Notes: generated by a model from the letters alone, not told the origin. 64,000 nt of DNA from Bradyrhizobium nivariense (GCF_029846715.1 NZ_JARVWW010000005.1:1-64000), one strand, 5' to 3'; counted from the first letter of the stretch, positions 54,822 to 64,000 are shown. Numbers and translations: made by a program.

Positions 54822-56564
54822 CTATTTCTCCGTGACGACAAGCACCGGGCGGTTATGGGTCGCATGCCGCGTCTGTGCATGGTCGAAGACAGCGACCCAC
54901 ATGTAGAGATCGCGGCCTGGCACGAAGGCTTTGTCATATCTGCCATCGCTTTTCATGTTGCGCGTCAGCTCGAGCGTCCAATGTCCGTTGCTCCATCTTG
55001 AAACCCCGGTGACATTGGCCCGCTCTCCGTCGTTGTCGCCGGCAATGATCACGCCGGGCAGGATCGTGCCAATGGGTATCCTCGCGTCGGCCTCTGGCGT
55101 GTAGGGTTCGCTCTCGCGGTCGAACATGTACCAGCGGCCGTTTTCGTCGTCGCTGCTGTCGGGATTGAGATCGAATTTGCCGAGGGCTGCGACCTGCGCC
55201 TTCCAGTCCTTGGGAAGCCGCAGAACCGTGACGGGCCCTTTGTCGTTCCTGTGGATGAACTTGAAGTTATACGAATAAAGAGTGCGACCGGGCTTGTTCC
55301 AATAGCCGCCCTGGTAGCGGGCATCGTAATTTTGCTCGTCCAAGGTCGGGGCGTAGGGCGGACCGATATATTGGCTGTCGACACGCCCGAGCATGCCCCC
55401 GCGCGACGCCTTCCACTGCCACATGTCTATGTAGCTGCCATCCGTCGTGTAGTGGAAGCCCCGGCCGTTGATCGGCATCGGTTTGCCGGGCAGCGGGTTG
55501 GCGCCGAGATCCGTCGCGCCCGCGCCGCCGAGCGATGGATTGTCGGAGAAAATGACCGCCAGTTTGTCCTCGTAGAAGTCGACGGCGTCTTGCAGGCCCG
55601 CACGCTCGTCGATGACGTGCCAGCCATCCTGTTTCTTGATGATCGGAATGCGGCGCAGGGAGCGCGTGGGATCGTCCCAGCGGAAGGCGAAATAGATCTT
55701 CTGCCCGTCATGCAGGGCGCGCACTTCCACCAGCGATTCGCCCGATCCGCTGAGATTGGCACCTTGCTGCGTGCGGATGAAAACGGGGCGCGCGCGCGAC
55801 CAGGCGGGATCGCCCATGGCGCCGTCCAGCTTGGGCGCGTCGCTCACCCGCGCGACGACGAGCGTATCGCGCGTCGCCCAGTCGAGCCCGGCGACGCCGC
55901 ACGCGACTGCCACCCCGATTGCAGCGGCGACGAGAAGAGGCCTCGGCCGCACGGCCTTCGTGATCGCGAGCGGGGTCGGCCGGAACACGCGGAAAATCTG
56001 CAGCCAGCCGCCATAGAGATAGTGCGCGGCGACATGCGCGAAGATATAGACGAGCGCGACGAAGGCGGCGGTCGAGTGGAGATAAGCCCACCAGCCGCCA
56101 TAGCCGAGATACATCATGACGCCCGTCGCCGTGAGGAAGATCACGAGCGCATAGACGAACCAGTGCAGGATGACGTTGACGGCTCCCCACTTGAGGCGAG
56201 CCGGAGCGCGCATCGCGAGAATCCGCGTCTTCTTGGGGCTGTTGCGCTCGACGAGGCCGCTGCGCGCGAGGTAGGCGGCGTAGGCCGACCCGCAGAAGAA
56301 GACGGCGAGTCCGGCGAGCAAATGCCAGGAAAAGATCTCGCCCTGCGGCAGGACGGGAGCGAGCCATTTCGAGAAGGGGGCGTGCAGCGCGTCCGCTGCG
56401 ATGCGTAGGCCGGTAACGAGGCTTACGACGAACGCGAGCGCGGTCGCCCAATGGAGCGTTATCGTCCCGACATCCGTGCGTGGCGGGCCTTCGTGAGGCT
56501 TTGTTTGAGCGAGGCTTCTCTCGGTCAAGGCGTCGGCGTTCGTTCGAGCGGTGTCATTTTTCAT
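54822..56564 (-). CDS. Cytochrome b561-like / ethylbenzene dehydrogenase-like heme domain fusion
   Basis: 580 residues. The N-terminal half is a four-helix di-heme cytochrome b type membrane domain with candidate ligands His38, His81, His134, His163, His177 and His181. A fifth TM (PLLVAAAIGVAVACGVAGL) leads to a periplasmic domain of about 340 residues with the ethylbenzene-dehydrogenase gamma-subunit pattern (DAPKLDGAMGDPAWSRARPV, VEVRALHDGQKIYFAFRWDD). That family binds heme b and is a component of DMSO-reductase-type enzymes, but no molybdenum catalytic subunit is nearby. It could carry electrons between cytoplasm and periplasm with the adjacent flavo-iron-sulfur protein. ATG 56564 chosen. 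Confidence 0.85.
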   Translation of the reverse strand: MKNDTARTNADALTERSLAQTKPHEGPPRTDVGTITLHWATALAFVVSLVTGLRIAADALHAPFSKWLAPVLPQGEIFSWHLLAGLAVFFCGSAYAAYLARSGLVERNSPKKTRILAMRAPARLKWGAVNVILHWFVYALVIFLTATGVMMYLGYGGWWAYLHSTAAFVALVYIFAHVAAHYLYGGWLQIFRVFRPTPLAITKAVRPRPLLVAAAIGVAVACGVAGLDWATRDTLVVARVSDAPKLDGAMGDPAWSRARPVFIRTQQGANLSGSGESLVEVRALHDGQKIYFAFRWDDPTRSLRRIPIIKKQDGWHVIDERAGLQDAVDFYEDKLAVIFSDNPSLGGAGATDLGANPLPGKPMPINGRGFHYTTDGSYIDMWQWKASRGGMLGRVDSQYIGPPYAPTLDEQNYDARYQGGYWNKPGRTLYSYNFKFIHRNDKGPVTVLRLPKDWKAQVAALGKFDLNPDSSDDENGRWYMFDRESEPYTPEADARIPIGTILPGVIIAGDNDGERANVTGVSRWSNGHWTLELTRNMKSDGRYDKAFVPGRDLYMWVAVFDHAQTRHATHNRPVLVVTEK

Positions 56565-56805
56565 TGCACAAAGCTTACCCACGGTAAATCGGCAGAGCCA
56601 CAGCACCCGCTTTTCGCTTCTCCCGGAAAAAGCGGACAGCTGCGAACAAACTACCTCCGCGATATCATAAGCAAGTTATCGAGTCTGGCGAGATCGTTCG
56701 TTTCGCGACAATTCGTCCCCGGTCGGCCGTCCTTTAACCATTCGAGAAGGCGCGAGCATCACGAGGTTTCCGCGGGATTTCTGACGGGCAGTTTTGCTCC
56801 CCCTT

Positions 56806-57040
56806 GGTGACACCTGCTGGTCGAAGGCGATCAGGCGGCTGTTGGCGATGGCAACGCGGTGGGTGTGCCGCGACAGATAGGCGAGCATGGCCTCGGGCCC
56901 GCCGAACGGCCGCGTTGCGTAGACGACCCACTCCACTTGCGCAGTGGCGCCAGAAAGGCTGCGAAGCATTGGGATTTGGCGAGATGGGCGTGGTCGCCGA
57001 AGAAGCCAAGGCGGCGGGTCGCTAAACCACGTCCATCATA
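56806..57040 (-). pseudogene. IS91-family transposase remnant, frameshifted
   Basis: The reverse strand reads RRLGFFGDHAHLAKSQCFAA...APLRK and, after a one-base shift, VEWVVYATRPFGGPEAMLAY then LSRHTHRVAIANSRLIAFDQ. This is the central part of the IS91/IS801-type Y2 transposase (EWVVYAK.PFGGPEAVLAYLSRYTHRVAI). Both ends are missing. It lies beside the right copy of the 51-bp repeat. Confidence 0.8.
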
Positions 57041-57117
57041 AACTCGGCGGAAACCGTTGGGGGAGGTAGGTAGCCTTCAGTGAGTCGATCCTCCCCAGCA
57101 GCTTGAATTTATATAAT

Positions 57118-57168
57118 AATTTCAATTATATATGAGTTCGCGGTTTTGTTCTGAATGGCGCGCCATTT
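57118..57168 (+). repeat. 51-bp AT-rich direct repeat, right copy
   Basis: It begins AATTTCAATTATATATGAGT and matches 49778-49828 except for five transitions. It lies between the IS91 remnant and the 3' end of the autotransporter gene. Confidence 0.85.
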
Positions 57169-57220
57169 CGGTCAGCAAGTTTATTGAGGGCTCTGGCAGC
57201 GGCGCAACCAGCGTGTCCGC

Positions 57221-60200
57221 TCACCAAACGATGCGGAAGCCGCCGGTGCCCTTGTAGCTGTGACTATCAGAGCTACCAGCGAGGCTCGCATTGTAGGAGA
57301 CTTCGCCGAAGATGGCATAGCGGCCATTGGCCCAGCTGTAGGTGCCGCCGCCGCCGATGCTGCCCCACAGCCGGTCTTGAGCGCTGGCGAAGCCGGTGCC
57401 GGCCACATCGACGCTCGTACCGTTGAGAAACCCGTAGTGGACATTGGCGATGCCGTAGACGTCGGAGCGCACGATGCCCGAGCCGTCATTCCAGGTCTTC
57501 TGATGGCTGAGCGCAAGTCCGGCGCGGCCGACCAAGCTGTCGTTATCGCGCAGCGACACCTGCGCGCCGAACCGATCGGCGAAGCTGTCGAAATCGACCT
57601 TCGAATAAGCGAGCTGCGCCTGCGGTGTCAGTGACCAGCCGTTGCCGACTGCGATCCGCCTGCCGGTTTCGACGCTGAAGGCATAGCCCAGCCCTTCATT
57701 GCCGTGCGTCAGGCTGCCAACCAGCACTGAAGAAAGATCGCTGTGGTAGAACATCGACTGCGCCTGGCCGTCAACATAGAAGCCGTTGTCGCCATACCAG
57801 GTCAGGGTGCCGCCGACGCCTGCGCCTTCGACGCGGATCCGGCCGTTGCCGAAGAACGACGCGACGTTGGCCGTGGTCAGACCATATTGTGCCGTGAGGC
57901 CGACGATCAGCCTGCCCCGCTCATTCTCCAGCACAACACCGTCGAGGCCCGCCTGCAGCTTCATCTGATCGGCGGTGTAGGTCGAGCCGGTGGTGTTGGA
58001 GGGCTGCAGGTCGGCACGCCGACCTTCGATGCGGCCCCAGAATGCCGAGGGCGTCGGCGAACCGTCACCCGGCACCGGCGCGATACCTGCGCGCGCCATG
58101 GCATCGCTGCCGCCCCAATAGCGGTTGCCGACGCGCTGCTGCAATGTCGGCAACTCGTTCAGGCCGAGCAAGACCTGGGCATAGTTTTCGTACAGCGGAA
58201 CACCGGGCTGATAGAGCGGGCCGGCAGGTGCTGCGGGCGGCGGCGGACTGACGAGGCTGGAGCGCAGGTACCAGTCGCCATCGGTCGGCGTGCTGACGCC
58301 GTTCTTCTGTAGCGTATAGGCATAGGCGCCGCCGACCACCGCCTGCTGGCCCTGAATGACGTAGTTCCCCTGCAGCGTGAAGGTGCCATTCGAGGCGCCG
58401 CCGACATCGACGACCTTGATGCCTTCGACGGTCGGCGCTCCAGTGCCGCCGACATTGGCGACCCGCAAGGCCGTAGCACCCAAAGTGCTGCCTTGAACCA
58501 CGAGGCGGTCGGTCACTGAAGCGTCGCTACCCAGGGCGGTATTGAGACGAAACAGGCCATTCCCGCCGACATAATCCCCGGTCACGGTCAGGGTCGTGCC
58601 GGGAGCGCCGTTCAGGCTCACGGTGCCCGCATTGCCAAGCGATGCGACAGTCTGGTCGTGGCCATTGAGGTCAAGGGTGCCGCCGCTCAGGACCGAAAAC
58701 GCCGACGCCGCACTGAACACGTTCGCTGCGCCCGCCTGCAACGTGCCGGCTGCCACCGTCGTGCTGCCGGCGTTGGTGGCAGCGCCGTTCAGAAGCAGCG
58801 TGCCGGTGCCGTCCTTCACGAAGCCGCCCGCACCGGTCAGTGTGCCGTTGAGCGTCAGCGTGGTAGCGGAGTCGGTCAGGAACGTGCCGGTGCCCGGCAG
58901 GCTGACGAGACGGTTGCTGGCAATGCTGGCGGTGGTCTGCAGCGTACCGCTATCGAGGGTCACCCCGCCGCTTGCCGCACCCAGATTGGCATCGCTGGAA
59001 ATGCGCAGCGTGCCGCCCTGGACCGCGGTGCCCCCGGTATAGGTATTGGCGCCGGTCAGAACCAGCGTGCCGAGATCGGTCTTGACCAGCTGGGTGTTGC
59101 CGCTCAGCACATTGTCGATCGTCGCAATGAAGCTTGCGCCCGTCAGCGTGCCATCGCCAACGCGGATGATCGACGTCGGCGAACCCGACAAGGCGATGGC
59201 ACCGCCGGTCAAGTGATAGCCATCGGCGGCGAACTGCATGCCCGCGGCCGTGACCTGTCCGAGGCTGTTGTCGACCGTCACCGTTCCCCCGATCCCGGCG
59301 AAGATCGCAAATGCGGCGTCGGTGAATGGCGCATTCACCGTCCCGGTGCCGGTGGTCCAGTTGTCATTGCCGGCGGAGTTCTGCCAAATGCCGTTGCCGC
59401 CGTTGACCACGCCGTTGTTCTTCGGGCCAGCCGCGCCGTCCCAGAAGTTCAGCGTCAGCCCCGCGGTGTTGACGAGATTGACCTGGTTGGCGATCGAGGT
59501 CTGGACGAAGAAATCCGGCGATGGAATCGTGCCGACCTGCAGACCATTGTTGGTCAGGGAGCCATTGTAGCTGATGGCCCGGTAGATGCCCGGATCGAAC
59601 GTGCCGCCCGGCGACACCGTCACATTCAACGTGCCATCGAGCGTGAGATTGCCGTTGACCTTGGTCAAATCGTTCAGGGCCCCGCCGACGACGTTGGCCT
59701 GGCCGAAATTGTAGTTCAGCGCCGATCCGCTGCTGAGCGCGAGGTTCTGCTGAATCGTCAAGGTGCCGGGAACGCCGCTGGTATTGCCGGGCGCGAGTGT
59801 ACCGCCATTGGCCACAGCAACGCTGCCACCGATGACGCCGTTGCCGCCGAGCGTTGCGCCGTTATTCACCGCGGTGAGGCCAGTGGCCGCGGTCTGGTCG
59901 CCGTTGACGATCAAGCTGCCGGCGGAGATCGTGGTTGGACCGCCATAGCTATTGGCGGCGGTAAGCACAGTCGTGCCGCTGCCGATCTGGTTCACGACGC
60001 CCGTGCCGGAGATCAGCCCGCCGAAGGTGACCGCGTCGGAGCGGTTGAACACCAGCACTCCGTTGTCGACCACGTTGCCGACGATGCTGCCGCTCGTGCC
60101 GCCATTGCCGAGCTGCAGGGTTCCGGCGCTGATCGTCGTGCCGCCCGTATACGTATTGGCGGCCGTGAGGGCCCATGTGCCGGCCGTATTGACGGCGAGC

Positions 60201-61855
60201 GCGCCCACGCCGGAGATAACGCCGGAGAGGCTGTTGACGCCGGTGAAGCTGCCGCCCAGCGTCCCCGCGCCCGGGAGCGCCACGGCGCCGGAGAGCGTCA
60301 ACGCCCCCGAGCCGTTGTTCCTGAGGGTGCCGCTGGTGAGGCTCCATCCGCGGTTGGAACTGGCACCCGCGCCGGTGTAACTCAGGATGCTGCCGCCGTT
60401 GATGCCGACCTGGTTGATGCCGCCATTGCCGGCGCCGATGGAGCTTGCGACGCCCAGATTCGCCAGCACGGGGGCCACGACCGTCACCCCGCCCGAAATG
60501 GAGGTGACGGAGCCCCAGTCGTTGGCGCCGCCGAGCGTGATGGTCCGCCCGGCGGCGCCGGTAAAGGAAACGGCTCTTATTAGGACGCCGTCGGTGATCG
60601 CGCCGAGCAAGGCCAGATCGCCGGAAACGGCGTCGAAGTTCGACGTGGCGGTGTTGCTGCCGGTCAAGGTGATGGCGCCGGTCAGCGTCAAGGTGCCGCT
60701 GCCCGAATTGCGCAGCCGGGTATCGGCCCCTCCCGCCCCCGAGGCTTGGAAGGTCCAGTTGCGGTTGCTGCTGTCGCCTGTGCCGGTGTAGGCGATGGTC
60801 GAGACGCCGCTGGTGAGGGCGACGAGGATGGTGCCGTTGGCGACCGTCGTCGGCGCGCCCAGCGCGCTGGCCACGCCCAAATCGCCGACGGAGCTGAAGG
60901 AATGGGTGCCGCCCGTCCCGGTGAACCGGGTCTGGCCGGTGTAGTCGTTGGCGTTGTTGCTCAGGGTGACGTTGTTGAACGCGGATCCGGTGCCCAACAC
61001 GTTGAGCCCGCCCGCGCCGGTGTAACGGGCCGCGCCCACGCGGCCGGTCACGGTGGCGCTGCCGCTGGTGAGGGTGACTAGCCGGCTGGCGAGCAGCGCA
61101 GAGTTGGTGGTGTTACCGAGTTGGGTGCCGTTGGCCAGCGTGATGCCGTTGGCGGCGGCGCCGAGTGCGGCGTCGGCGGTGACGTTCAGGGTGCCGGCAT
61201 TGACATCGATGCCGCCGCTGAAGGTGTTGGCGCCGCTCAGCGTCAGAGTGCCGGCGCCGGCCTTGGTCAGGCCCGCGGTGCCGGCGATGACGGAGCTGAT
61301 GGTCGCGGACGCAGTGTTGGTGATGGTGGGGGTCGCGCCGCCCAGCGTCAGCGTGCCGCCGGTCAGGGTTGCCGTGCCTTCCTGGAAGATCAGGCTGTTG
61401 ATGTTCTGCGTTCCGTTCACCGTCACCGTATAGGCGCCGGTGGCGTCGGTTCCGGCCGAGAAGAACAGGCGATCCGCGGTCGTCGTGGTGACCGCGCCTG
61501 TCGCCGTGGTGCCGGTGGAGCTGGTGGAGAGCGTCGTGCCGCCGGCGCTCCAGGTTCCGCTCGGTGTCGTCCCGCCGGCGCCCGCGGTGGCACCATTGAT
61601 GTCCCAAAAGTAATCGATCGCGTGCGCCGGTGTAGCGGCAAGGCCAAGCAGGGCGACCAATATTCCGCTGCGCGCCAAGGTGAGCGCAACACCGCCGATG
61701 CCAAGCGCACCGAGACCGAGCCGATCACGCCGCAGGCCGAGGGACTGGTGTGCCCGCCGCAACACCATCATCAATCGTCGTCGCAGCGATCGGCCGCCTT
61801 CCTCCGCACCGGCGAGCCAGTTCGTCGCGAAGCGAGCGCAGCGACGAGTGATCAT
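57221..61855 (-). CDS. Type Va autotransporter with beta-strand passenger repeats
   Basis: 1544 residues. A long N-terminal region rich in Arg precedes a hydrophobic signal core (ALTLARSGILVALLGLAATP, ends AHA near residue 79). An internal Met (MMVLRRAHQ) would give a shorter leader. The passenger (about 80-1250) is built from autotransporter-associated repeats (TLTLSGANTFSGG, NTYTGGTTISAGTLQLGNGG, ANTYTGGTAVQGGTLRI), very Gly/Thr/Ala-rich. The last about 280 residues are the outer-membrane barrel, with GRIEGRRADLQ, and it ends GTGGFRIVW, so the final aromatic is Trp in place of the usual Phe. No protease or lipase motif is seen. It probably presents an adhesin-like beta-helix at the surface. 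Confidence 0.92.
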   Translation of the reverse strand: MITRRCARFATNWLAGAEEGGRSLRRRLMMVLRRAHQSLGLRRDRLGLGALGIGGVALTLARSGILVALLGLAATPAHAIDYFWDINGATAGAGGTTPSGTWSAGGTTLSTSSTGTTATGAVTTTTADRLFFSAGTDATGAYTVTVNGTQNINSLIFQEGTATLTGGTLTLGGATPTITNTASATISSVIAGTAGLTKAGAGTLTLSGANTFSGGIDVNAGTLNVTADAALGAAANGITLANGTQLGNTTNSALLASRLVTLTSGSATVTGRVGAARYTGAGGLNVLGTGSAFNNVTLSNNANDYTGQTRFTGTGGTHSFSSVGDLGVASALGAPTTVANGTILVALTSGVSTIAYTGTGDSSNRNWTFQASGAGGADTRLRNSGSGTLTLTGAITLTGSNTATSNFDAVSGDLALLGAITDGVLIRAVSFTGAAGRTITLGGANDWGSVTSISGGVTVVAPVLANLGVASSIGAGNGGINQVGINGGSILSYTGAGASSNRGWSLTSGTLRNNGSGALTLSGAVALPGAGTLGGSFTGVNSLSGVISGVGALAVNTAGTWALTAANTYTGGTTISAGTLQLGNGGTSGSIVGNVVDNGVLVFNRSDAVTFGGLISGTGVVNQIGSGTTVLTAANSYGGPTTISAGSLIVNGDQTAATGLTAVNNGATLGGNGVIGGSVAVANGGTLAPGNTSGVPGTLTIQQNLALSSGSALNYNFGQANVVGGALNDLTKVNGNLTLDGTLNVTVSPGGTFDPGIYRAISYNGSLTNNGLQVGTIPSPDFFVQTSIANQVNLVNTAGLTLNFWDGAAGPKNNGVVNGGNGIWQNSAGNDNWTTGTGTVNAPFTDAAFAIFAGIGGTVTVDNSLGQVTAAGMQFAADGYHLTGGAIALSGSPTSIIRVGDGTLTGASFIATIDNVLSGNTQLVKTDLGTLVLTGANTYTGGTAVQGGTLRISSDANLGAASGGVTLDSGTLQTTASIASNRLVSLPGTGTFLTDSATTLTLNGTLTGAGGFVKDGTGTLLLNGAATNAGSTTVAAGTLQAGAANVFSAASAFSVLSGGTLDLNGHDQTVASLGNAGTVSLNGAPGTTLTVTGDYVGGNGLFRLNTALGSDASVTDRLVVQGSTLGATALRVANVGGTGAPTVEGIKVVDVGGASNGTFTLQGNYVIQGQQAVVGGAYAYTLQKNGVSTPTDGDWYLRSSLVSPPPPAAPAGPLYQPGVPLYENYAQVLLGLNELPTLQQRVGNRYWGGSDAMARAGIAPVPGDGSPTPSAFWGRIEGRRADLQPSNTTGSTYTADQMKLQAGLDGVVLENERGRLIVGLTAQYGLTTANVASFFGNGRIRVEGAGVGGTLTWYGDNGFYVDGQAQSMFYHSDLSSVLVGSLTHGNEGLGYAFSVETGRRIAVGNGWSLTPQAQLAYSKVDFDSFADRFGAQVSLRDNDSLVGRAGLALSHQKTWNDGSGIVRSDVYGIANVHYGFLNGTSVDVAGTGFASAQDRLWGSIGGGGTYSWANGRYAIFGEVSYNASLAGSSDSHSYKGTGGFRIVW

Positions 61856-62563
61856 GAGTTCCCCCCGTACGGGCCTCAGCTCTTTTCTGCGTGTCTGTTC
61901 GTGCGGCCGCTGATCGCTGAAGGCGCGACCGGTTCTTTCCTGCAGGGCTTAGCGACGCGGCAAGCGCATTCCGCTCAGCCCCTTTTCCGAATGTGCGAAC
62001 GCATCCGGGATGTCATGCCGAATAACGCAACGTAGGTTGGTCAGTAGCAATCGGCAACAAATAAACCCTAAAGTCGTAACGGAACTCGCCGCGTGTAACC
62101 GCGGCGCAACGCTGATTCAAATCGAGACAATTTCAAGGCTTCACGTGAACACGGAGGCAGCCGCCCGTGAGCGCGCAAGATCGCAGTCCGTCGCAGGTTA
62201 TCCGGCTGGATCGCTTGGGCGGCCGGTGCATCAAAGCGCCACGGCGAACACGTAGTTCCCATCTTCATCGGCCCTAGCGCGCCAGTTTGCCAAAGCCCCG
62301 CTTTGGCGTGCCGATGGCTGCCGTTTCCCACACCACTCGCGATCTCGGTGAATCGCGATGACAGTTACGTGCACTGGACTGCACCCTGGAATGAGACACG
62401 GCAATTGCGGTGACAGGCTCATTCCGAGGATGACCTGTGGCAGCAAGAGGAAAGAACCGTCGGCTTCCGAGGTTGCCCTCAGCAACGGATATCACCCGGC
62501 TCTGGAATGCTCCGGCACGTTGTCCATTGAGAGTGTCGGGACTGCCACCCGTGAGGCGCAGCG
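61856..62563. other. Intergenic region upstream of the autotransporter
   Basis: 708 bp. It holds the autotransporter leader and, at 62231-62286, a partial duplicate of the small downstream peptide gene (encodes NWRARADEDGNYVFAVAL then stop on the reverse strand). I see no intact gene or clear promoter. Confidence 0.55.
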
Positions 62564-62680
62564 CTAGCGTGGCCGCATACTCCCGGGTTCTCGCGTCTGA
62601 TAGGCTCCGGCGTCATAGCGCCACGCGAAGCAATAGTGCCCATCTTCATCGGCCTCGGCGCGCCATTCATCATCAGGCAT
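62564..62680 (-). CDS. Possible 38-residue peptide directly after the hybrid kinase
   Basis: The ATG follows the kinase stop without a gap. The peptide begins MPDDEWRAEADEDGHYCFAW and continues RYDAGAYQTREPGSMRPR. Its WRAxADEDGxYxFA core recurs in the same orientation 330 bp downstream, which suggests a real small family. Function unknown. Confidence 0.45.
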   Translation of the reverse strand: MPDDEWRAEADEDGHYCFAWRYDAGAYQTREPGSMRPR

Positions 62681-64000
62681 TCACGCGCTCTTCGGCCGAA
62701 ACGCGACGATGGATCCGGTCGGCCCTTCTTCGTGCATCGCCGCCTCGATAGCCTTCGCGAGCGCGGCCTGGTCGAATGGCTTTGACAAGCGCGGCAGGCT
62801 GGATCGCGCATCGCTGGGAAGCTCCGCGTATCCCGTGCTCAGGAGGATGATCGTCTCGGGACGCTCCGCGGCGACAGCGCTGGCCAGCTGCAGTCCGGTC
62901 ATGCCAGGCATGGCATAGTCGGTAACGACCAGGTCGACGGTACGCGTGCGGCGGAGCAAAGCCAGTGCCTCGTCGCCCGAGCGCGCCTCGACCACGATGT
63001 GCCCAAGATCATCCAACATCGCTGCGGTGTTCTCGAGCACCAGGAGGTCGTCGTCGACCACAAGCACGGAAAGCTGCCGGCTGGCCCGAGCTACGGGTGC
63101 CGGAGCCTCCGTGCGCAGGTCCGGCACCGCGGTCTCCTCGGCGATCGGCAGCCAGATGTCGGCTGTCGTGCCCTCGCCAGGACGGCTCTTCAATACGAGC
63201 CTGCCGCCGGACTGTTCGGCAAGTCCGTGAACCATCGACAGACCGAGCCCGGTGCCTTTGCCGACGCCCTTGGTCGTGAAGAACGGCTCCTGCGCGTGCT
63301 TGAGGATCTCGTCGCTCATGCCACAACCCGTGTCGCTCACCGAGAGCGCAACATAGCCGCTGTTCGAAAGCCCGCCATCGTCCTGTTCCTCGCGCGCGGC
63401 GATGGTAATCAGGCCACCGTCCGGCATCGCATCGCGCGCGTTGACCGCCAGGTTGAGGACAGCCAGTTCGAGCTGGTTCGCGTCGACCCTCACCTTCGGC
63501 AGGTCCATCGGAAACAGCGTCTCGACACGAATGCCGGCCTCGAATTTCAACAATGACGCCATGCCGTGTACCAACTCGCGGACATCGACGGCCGCCGGCC
63601 TGAGATCTTGCTTACGCGCAAAAGCGAGCATGCGCTGGGTCAGGGAGGCGCCCCGCTGCGCGCCTTGCATCGCGTTCTCCACCAGGCGCTCGATCTTCGG
63701 ATCGCCCGACGGCAGGCGCTTCTTCAGAAGCTCGAGGCTGCCGAGAACGGCCGCGAGCAGATTGTTGAAGTCGTGGGCCACGCCGCCGGTGAGCTGGCCG
63801 ATGGTCTCCATCTTCTGCGACATCATCAGCGCTTCGCGCGCCCGATCCAGTGCTTCCTGCGCCCGTCTCCTTTCGCTGACGTCGCGCACGATGTTCGCAA
63901 AGCCGGCGATTGCGCCGCTCTCGTTCCGTACCGCAACGATGGTTGCTTCCGCCCAGAAGCGGCTGCCGTCCTTGCGCACACGCCAGCCTTCGATTGCGGA
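62681..64000 (-). CDS. PAS hybrid histidine kinase, N-terminus beyond the window
   Basis: At least 439 residues are visible; the frame continues past the window edge ([18 protein letters not shown] is mid-PAS). Order: end of a PAS domain, coiled-coil ([15 protein letters not shown]), HisKA with [11 protein letters not shown] (phospho-acceptor His), the ATPase domain with [17 protein letters not shown] and [11 protein letters not shown], then a receiver domain ([12 protein letters not shown], phosphorylated Asp in [17 protein letters not shown] lysine). It belongs to the FixL-like cytosolic hybrid class. Signal unknown. Confidence 0.93.
   Translation of the reverse strand, partial: SAIEGWRVRKDGSRFWAEATIVAVRNESGAIAGFANIVRDVSERRRAQEALDRAREALMMSQKMETIGQLTGGVAHDFNNLLAAVLGSLELLKKRLPSGDPKIERLVENAMQGAQRGASLTQRMLAFARKQDLRPAAVDVRELVHGMASLLKFEAGIRVETLFPMDLPKVRVDANQLELAVLNLAVNARDAMPDGGLITIAAREEQDDGGLSNSGYVALSVSDTGCGMSDEILKHAQEPFFTTKGVGKGTGLGLSMVHGLAEQSGGRLVLKSRPGEGTTADIWLPIAEETAVPDLRTEAPAPVARASRQLSVLVVDDDLLVLENTAAMLDDLGHIVVEARSGDEALALLRRTRTVDLVVTDYAMPGMTGLQLASAVAAERPETIILLSTGYAELPSDARSSLPRLSKPFDQAALAKAIEAAMHEEGPTGSIVAFRPKSA

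Noticed and set aside
56676..56805. Reverse reading frame MVKGRPTGDELSRNERSRQT as a gene start
   Set aside because: It ends after about 21 codons with no visible continuation in other frames. It may be a scar beside the IS91 remnant.
58658..60583. 641-codon open frame on the + strand
   Set aside because: It is antisense to the repetitive Gly/Thr/Ala-rich autotransporter passenger and reads as low-complexity sequence.
62231..62485. 84-codon reverse ORF ending in the duplicated core
   Set aside because: Only the last 18 codons resemble the small peptide. The upstream part looks random, so I treat it as a partial duplicate, not a gene.

Overview
The window looks like chromosome of a Bradyrhizobium-type alphaproteobacterium. 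It is GC-rich, and it carries the rpmH-rnpA-yidC-engB-argB and dapD/dapE/truA/fmt/def blocks, a very large NAD-specific glutamate dehydrogenase, and intergenic palindromic repeats whose accidental translations (PGLVPGIH-like, RRPGEGRDP-like) are typical of that genus. Genus is an inference from gene content. No tools were run.

Layout. 0-11 kb holds housekeeping genes: polA (reverse strand), a membrane acyltransferase, ugd, hrpB, a retropepsin-like protease and a phosphohexomutase. 10.9-18.5 kb is a reverse-strand stretch with an Lrp/AsnC regulator, a PfkB kinase, nudC, a HIT protein, and then a catabolic-looking operon: Tat-type solute-binding protein, permease, ATPase, an SDR-fold protein without the catalytic residues, and a muconate-cycloisomerase-like enolase. 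18.7-22.2 kb has the SRP RNA followed by dnaX, ybaB, recR and a small exported protein. 22.4-28.1 kb has ampG, a GIY-YIG nuclease bracketed by repeats, rmuC, def, fmt and truA. 28.2-37.6 kb is a long reverse-strand cluster: rpmH, rnpA, yidC, engB, DUF423, argB, a DUF1036 protein, a HAD phosphatase, dapD and dapE. A sensor kinase and tRNA-Arg(ACG) follow.

39.7-44.2 kb is a small decayed genomic island inserted at the tRNA-Arg 3' end. A 17-bp copy of the tRNA end lies at the far boundary. The N-terminus of a tyrosine integrase lies just inside the tRNA. The cargo is a C-terminal phage-type polymerase fragment, a serine-recombinase HTH remnant, tiny membrane-protein ORFs, a twice-frameshifted gene for a putative winged-helix plus TIR/deoxyribosyltransferase-like effector, and an intact HNH-like protein. 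This is the best candidate for an undescribed (partly decayed) defence-type module.

44.2-64 kb holds a conserved hypothetical, the 1604-residue gdhB, a GGDEF-EAL protein, a PstS-like binding protein, a ferredoxin-reductase gene beside a cytochrome b561/ethylbenzene-dehydrogenase-like fusion, an IS91-type transposase remnant, a 1544-residue autotransporter and an edge-truncated hybrid histidine kinase. Two 51-bp direct repeats (49.78 and 57.12 kb) bracket the c-di-GMP and redox genes. The repeat families so common in the first 44.7 kb are absent here, so this part is probably accessory DNA.
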